Shown piece by piece: positions 60,254-64,000 of a stretch of 64,000 bases of DNA. The DNA lies in the NCBI GenBank assembly GCA_963669295.1, contig OY769938.1, positions 5,208,001 to 5,272,000 of the forward strand, given 5' to 3'. Within the stretch, counting starts at the first letter, position 1. Each line of letters begins with the position of its first letter. The notes under the pieces are model-generated. The model was not told the origin of the DNA, ran no database searches, and saw nothing but the letters and a program-made list of their open reading frames with translations. Made by a program: the position numbers and the translations under genes. The stretch is from G963669295 sp963669295 (GTDB taxonomy: Bacteria; Bacteroidota; Bacteroidia; Flavobacteriales_D; CALLUQ01).

Positions 60254-61885
60254 ATGAAAAGCGTCCTTGCTCTTTTGCTACTCTTGATTACCTCTCCTGT
60301 ATTCCCTCAAAGCAGTATTAACGACTTTTTTGAAGATACGGATTCTTTTCTAAAAAAATACATCCAATCAGGTAATGTAAATTACAATAGCATTGCTAAC
60401 AATAAAACCGACATTGAAGCACTTGCCACTTCTATTGAGGCAATTAACCCTGACTTGCTAAAGAGCAACGAGCGCAAAGCATTTTTAATTAATGCATACA
60501 ATATATTGGTTATTAAATCGGTGGTAGATCATTACCCCATATCATCTCCCATGGATGTTAGTGGCTTTTTTGATCAGCTAAAACACAATGTAGGCTCGTA
60601 CGAATGGACATTAAACCATATCGAAAATAATGTGCTAAGACCTGAGTATAAAGATGCCCGATTGCACTTTGTTTTGGTATGCGGTGCTAAAAGCTGCCCT
60701 CCTATCACCGACTTTGCCTACCTTCCTCAAAAATTGGATAATCAACTTACTCAACAAACCGCACTTGCTATAAATGACAACACTTTCATTCGTGTGAATG
60801 ATGCTGAACAAAAAGTAGAGGTTTCAGAAATATTTAAATGGTATAGCAGCGACTTCAAGTTAACACACAACAATGCATTAGATTACATTAATAATTATAG
60901 AAAAAATAACATTTCAAAAAAACACAAATACAGCTACTACCCATACAATTGGGCGCTAAATGAATCAAGATCGAAAAATCCTAAAGCCTCAAGTCAAGAA
61001 AGTACTATTCATACCAATGTGCAAACATTTACTCCATCTATTTTACTTAAAAAGGGACAATTCGACATTCAATTATTCAATAATGTTTACACACAAACGC
61101 AGTTCCGCGATGGCAATCGTGAGCTTCAAGATGTAAATGGCAGGCAAAATTATTACGGTGGATTATTTTCTGTTTTATATGGACTAACCAATAGCCGTAA
61201 AGTTAACATTGGTGTTGACATAAATTTGAAATCGGTACACATTGATAGTGATAAAAGTAGCTCACCATTTTTATTCTTTGGAAGTGCTGATCCATTCAAT
61301 AGAACCGCTTTGGCGTCGGTAGGACCCAAAATTAAAATTGCTCCATTTAATCAGATAAAATTTTCCTTACAAAGTGCCTTTTGGATTCCCGTGGCCGACG
61401 ACCTTGAGGCAGATGAAAACTGGGTGGTAAACAGCACGGCACCAGTAAAGCCATGGCTGGACTATAACCGATATACCTGGTGGAATCAATTCTTTTTTGA
61501 CAAAAACTTGGGCGCCAAGTTTCAATTATTTACTGAATTCGATCTGCTATTTCGGTTTGCTAAACCCACCTCTTCTTATCCTGGGGAAGTAGAAAAAAAT
61601 AACCAACTGGTTACCCCTGCCAGTGTATTCATTAGCTATTTCCCAAGCAATAAATCAACCATTTACAGCATGATTCAGCATGCCCCTACCTTTGAAAATG
61701 CCATAAACGACTCAGGAGACGAAGTATTTAGTCGAACTGCTGACTACACACAAGCCGGGGTAGGCACCAAGTATCAGCTCACTCCTCAACTAGGTCTTGA
61801 AATACTGTACACCCGTTTTTTTCAATCACTTAACGGAGGAGCAGGTAGCACTATTAATCTGGGAATACGATTTATTACCAAATAA
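60254..61885 (+). CDS. DUF547 domain fused to an outer membrane beta-barrel
   Basis: The frame opens at TTG 60245, but ATG 60254 starts a signal peptide (MKSVLALLLLLITSPVFPQ), giving 543 residues. Residues about 20-220 are a DUF547 domain (ERKAFLINAYNILVIKSVVDHYP, LVCGAKSCPP). After a basic, Ser-rich linker (about 220-250), residues about 260-543 are strand-rich, with many aromatic residues, and end in INLGIRFITK like an outer membrane barrel. DUF547 proteins normally stand alone, so the fusion is notable. Its role is unknown. The two GH113 genes follow on the same strand. Confidence 0.8.
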   Translation: MKSVLALLLLLITSPVFPQSSINDFFEDTDSFLKKYIQSGNVNYNSIANNKTDIEALATSIEAINPDLLKSNERKAFLINAYNILVIKSVVDHYPISSPMDVSGFFDQLKHNVGSYEWTLNHIENNVLRPEYKDARLHFVLVCGAKSCPPITDFAYLPQKLDNQLTQQTALAINDNTFIRVNDAEQKVEVSEIFKWYSSDFKLTHNNALDYINNYRKNNISKKHKYSYYPYNWALNESRSKNPKASSQESTIHTNVQTFTPSILLKKGQFDIQLFNNVYTQTQFRDGNRELQDVNGRQNYYGGLFSVLYGLTNSRKVNIGVDINLKSVHIDSDKSSSPFLFFGSADPFNRTALASVGPKIKIAPFNQIKFSLQSAFWIPVADDLEADENWVVNSTAPVKPWLDYNRYTWWNQFFFDKNLGAKFQLFTEFDLLFRFAKPTSSYPGEVEKNNQLVTPASVFISYFPSNKSTIYSMIQHAPTFENAINDSGDEVFSRTADYTQAGVGTKYQLTPQLGLEILYTRFFQSLNGGAGSTINLGIRFITK

Positions 61886-61932
61886 GGAAAATTATTCCTT
61901 TTTTTACACATTGATGCGCTTATCTCATATAA

Positions 61933-62961
61933 ATGTCAAAGCTATTTGTCTCAATATTGGTTGTTATTTCTTGCGCAATTTTTACTCACACAATAAATTC
62001 ATGTAACACGGTTGAATTTGTTGATTTTGAGAAAATTAAAGGATTCAACTTAGTGTCGCCAATCAAGCAATCTAGAGACACTTGCTTCACCTCCATTGTG
62101 GCCATGAATGGCGATTGGATTGCTTTAACTCCATTTGCTTTTATGACCCCGGGCAATCCTTCTATTAGTTATGATGTAGAAGGCAATTGGTGGGGAGACA
62201 AACCAGAAGGTATTCATCAACTTACCAAGCAAGCACAACAACATCACCTAAAGGTACTTTTAAAACCCCATTTTTGGGTAAAAGACCAAGGTTGGGCTGG
62301 AGATTATGACCTTACCGAAGAACAATGGAAAATATGGGAGCGTGAATATGAAATTTTCATTCTGGCTATGGCGAAGCAAGCGGAAGAGCTCAATATTGAC
62401 ATGCTATGCATTGGAGTTGAATTAAAAACCTCCATTAAGAAACGAGCAACTTTCTGGCTAAAACTGATTGACAAGATAAGGAGCATCTACCACGGTAAAC
62501 TTACCTACGCTGCCAATTGGGATAATTTTGGGCAAATTCCTTTTTGGAATAAATTGGATCTTATTGGCATTGACGCTTATTTTCCACTAACAATGTCTGA
62601 TACCCCAACTATTAAAGAATTGGAAAAAGCCTGGGAGCAGCCAATGGAATTACTTAGTGACCTCTATCATAAATACGAAAAACCGATCATTTTTACTGAA
62701 TATGGCTATCGCAGCACAAATAAAGCGGCCTGGGAACAATGGGAAATTGAGGGATTGGCAGATGATGAATTGGTCAATCTTGAAGCTCAAAAAAATGCTT
62801 ACGAAGCATTGTACCGCACCTTTTGGGATCAAGAATGGTTTGGAGGTGGCTTCGTATGGAAATGGTGGGAGAAGCCAAATGCCGGTGGGCTCCATCATTC
62901 TGATTACACCCCTCAAAATAAACCAGCTGAAGCTGTAATTCGTTCCTGGTATAGCCAGTGA
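61933..62961 (+). CDS. GH113-like glycoside hydrolase, copy 1
   Basis: 342 residues with a signal peptide and a Cys near residue 24 (FTHTINSCNTV) that may be lipidated. TIM-barrel features: KGFNLVSP, LTPFAFM, LLKPHFWVKDQGWAGDY, the acid/base Glu in CIGVELKTS and the nucleophile Glu in FTEYGYRS, followed by FVWKWWEKP. GH113 enzymes are beta-mannanases; the substrate here is inferred only from the family. It is 47 bp after the DUF547-barrel gene. Confidence 0.85.
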   Translation: MSKLFVSILVVISCAIFTHTINSCNTVEFVDFEKIKGFNLVSPIKQSRDTCFTSIVAMNGDWIALTPFAFMTPGNPSISYDVEGNWWGDKPEGIHQLTKQAQQHHLKVLLKPHFWVKDQGWAGDYDLTEEQWKIWEREYEIFILAMAKQAEELNIDMLCIGVELKTSIKKRATFWLKLIDKIRSIYHGKLTYAANWDNFGQIPFWNKLDLIGIDAYFPLTMSDTPTIKELEKAWEQPMELLSDLYHKYEKPIIFTEYGYRSTNKAAWEQWEIEGLADDELVNLEAQKNAYEALYRTFWDQEWFGGGFVWKWWEKPNAGGLHHSDYTPQNKPAEAVIRSWYSQ

Positions 62962-63047
62962 CATCACTTTCTCATAAATTATTCTCCCTCACGCATCGAA
63001 CATTTAAAGGAAATACGTAATTTTCTAAGAGAATAAGTAATTGATCA

Positions 63048-64000
63048 ATGAAAATGAATTGGCTACTGTTTGTATGCATGATGGCAATTGGGTGTGAAAG
63101 CAACACCTCCAACAGTCCACAATCGGGACACACTCCCACAATAAGTGAAAAAATGAATGGCGTAAGCTTTGTTGGCGCGCCAAAAGCAGTGAAAAGTGAG
63201 GCATTTAATCATGTACAACGAATTCACGCCAACTGGATTACACTGATGCCTTTTGGCTTTACGAATGATGGCGATCCTAACATGAAATACAACATTGATT
63301 GGCAGTGGTGGGGGGAGAGAGAGGAAGGGATTATTAAATGTAGTGAATACGCCAAAGAAAGAGGCATTAAAGTTATGATTAAACCGCAGCTATGGATTCA
63401 ACATGGCTCGTTTACAGGAGACTTTAAGCTAGATAGTGACGCTAAATGGAAAATTTTCGAGGAAGGTTATGAGAATTTCATTCTCGATTATGCCTATATA
63501 GCTGACTCAGTAAATGCAGATGCCTATTGTATTGGAACAGAGTTAAAAGAATTTTTCAATGCCCGCCCGGAATTCTGGGGGCAATTAATTGATAAGGTGC
63601 GTGAAATTTACGATGGGCCCCTCACATATGCTGGAAATTGGGATTCTTACCATAAATTCCCCCATTGGAGTAAACTAGATTACATTGGAATAGATGCTTA
63701 TTTTCCTCTTTCAGATCGACAGACACCAACCGTAAAAGAGTTGAAGAAGGGGTGGGAATCGCACTTTCGAGCCATTAAGAGTCACCAAGAATCGGTAGGA
63801 AAGCCTGTTATCTTCACAGAATATGGCTACCGGAGCATCAACAAAAATGCCAATACCCCCTGGGATTCAGGACTTGGAGGAGAAGTTAACCTTAACGCTC
63901 AAGACAATGCTTATCGAGCCTTGTTTGAAATGTTTTGGGAAGAGGACTGGTTTGCTGGCGGTTTTTTATGGAAGTGGTTTGACTTTCACGAATCTGCTGG
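63048..64000 (+). CDS. GH113-like lipoprotein, copy 2 (cut by the window end)
   Basis: The reading frame runs from ATG 63048 past the window edge (317 codons visible). A lipobox (CMMAIGC) marks it as a lipoprotein. It parallels copy 1 throughout: MNGVSFVGAP, LMPFGFTNDG, MIKPQLWIQHGSFTGDF, CIGTELKEF (acid/base), FTEYGYRS (nucleophile) and FLWKWFD. The two copies are clearly paralogous but diverged. The missing C-terminus is probably 20-30 residues. Confidence 0.85.
   Translation, partial: MKMNWLLFVCMMAIGCESNTSNSPQSGHTPTISEKMNGVSFVGAPKAVKSEAFNHVQRIHANWITLMPFGFTNDGDPNMKYNIDWQWWGEREEGIIKCSEYAKERGIKVMIKPQLWIQHGSFTGDFKLDSDAKWKIFEEGYENFILDYAYIADSVNADAYCIGTELKEFFNARPEFWGQLIDKVREIYDGPLTYAGNWDSYHKFPHWSKLDYIGIDAYFPLSDRQTPTVKELKKGWESHFRAIKSHQESVGKPVIFTEYGYRSINKNANTPWDSGLGGEVNLNAQDNAYRALFEMFWEEDWFAGGFLWKWFDFHESA

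Overview
The window comes from a member of the Bacteroidota. Three lines of evidence support this. There are type IX secretion C-terminal sorting domains of both kinds: type A at the end of the 25.9-26.7 kb gene, and the CHU_C/gliding type at the end of the 33.7-37.2 kb gene. Several promoters match the Bacteroidota -7 box TAnnTTTG, and Shine-Dalgarno sequences are almost absent. The gene families are also typical: parC/parE in Bacteroidota form, GWxTD protein, DISM-type 7TM SpoIIE phosphatase, split transketolase. I cannot fix the order or genus by eye. All genes are read with the standard bacterial code.

The window has two halves of different character. The left part (1 to about 27 kb) is accessory. 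It holds small unlinked genes (NTF2-like, SRPBCC, DUF1697, methyltransferase), an AT-rich pair (KAP-type P-loop NTPase and a PD-(D/E)XK nuclease-like protein), two neighbouring two-module proteins of unknown function with QR[KR] module heads, and a 21-bp minisatellite. It also holds a three-gene operon: TIR protein, MoxR AAA+ ATPase, and a 1989-residue membrane protein with a periplasmic thrombospondin type 3 rod. Several families of dispersed hairpin repeats fill its intergenic spaces. One family has a fixed scaffold around a stem whose sequence changes while staying self-complementary. It forms a 215-bp tandem array and flanks a GIY-YIG nuclease gene in inverted orientation.

The right part (27 to 64 kb) is mostly housekeeping and almost free of those repeats. 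In order it contains parC-parE, ychF, a giant PKD/SBBP secreted protein, split transketolase, an ECF sigma operon with an anti-sigma-like membrane protein and a Spy-like protein, a beta-barrel/membrane protein/aminotransferase operon, a second ECF sigma/anti-sigma pair, tRNA-Ser(UGA), a GWxTD protein, glycosyltransferase, aroQ, xerD, and a DISM-SpoIIE sensor phosphatase. Next comes a very tight six-gene minus-strand operon (60.1 to 52.9 kb) that joins an FAD oxidoreductase and a NapH/CcoG-like polyferredoxin to a MORN protein and three membrane glycan enzymes. The window ends with a DUF547-beta-barrel fusion and two tandem GH113-like glycoside hydrolases, the second cut by the window edge.

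The best candidates for an undescribed system are the TIR/MoxR/TSP3 operon (13475-21726), the variable-stem repeat family with its GIY-YIG gene (22.5-23.9 kb, relic at 12.7 kb), the twin two-module proteins (7.9-11.8 kb), and the KAP + PD-(D/E)XK pair with repeat-flanked boundaries (1.9-5.6 kb).
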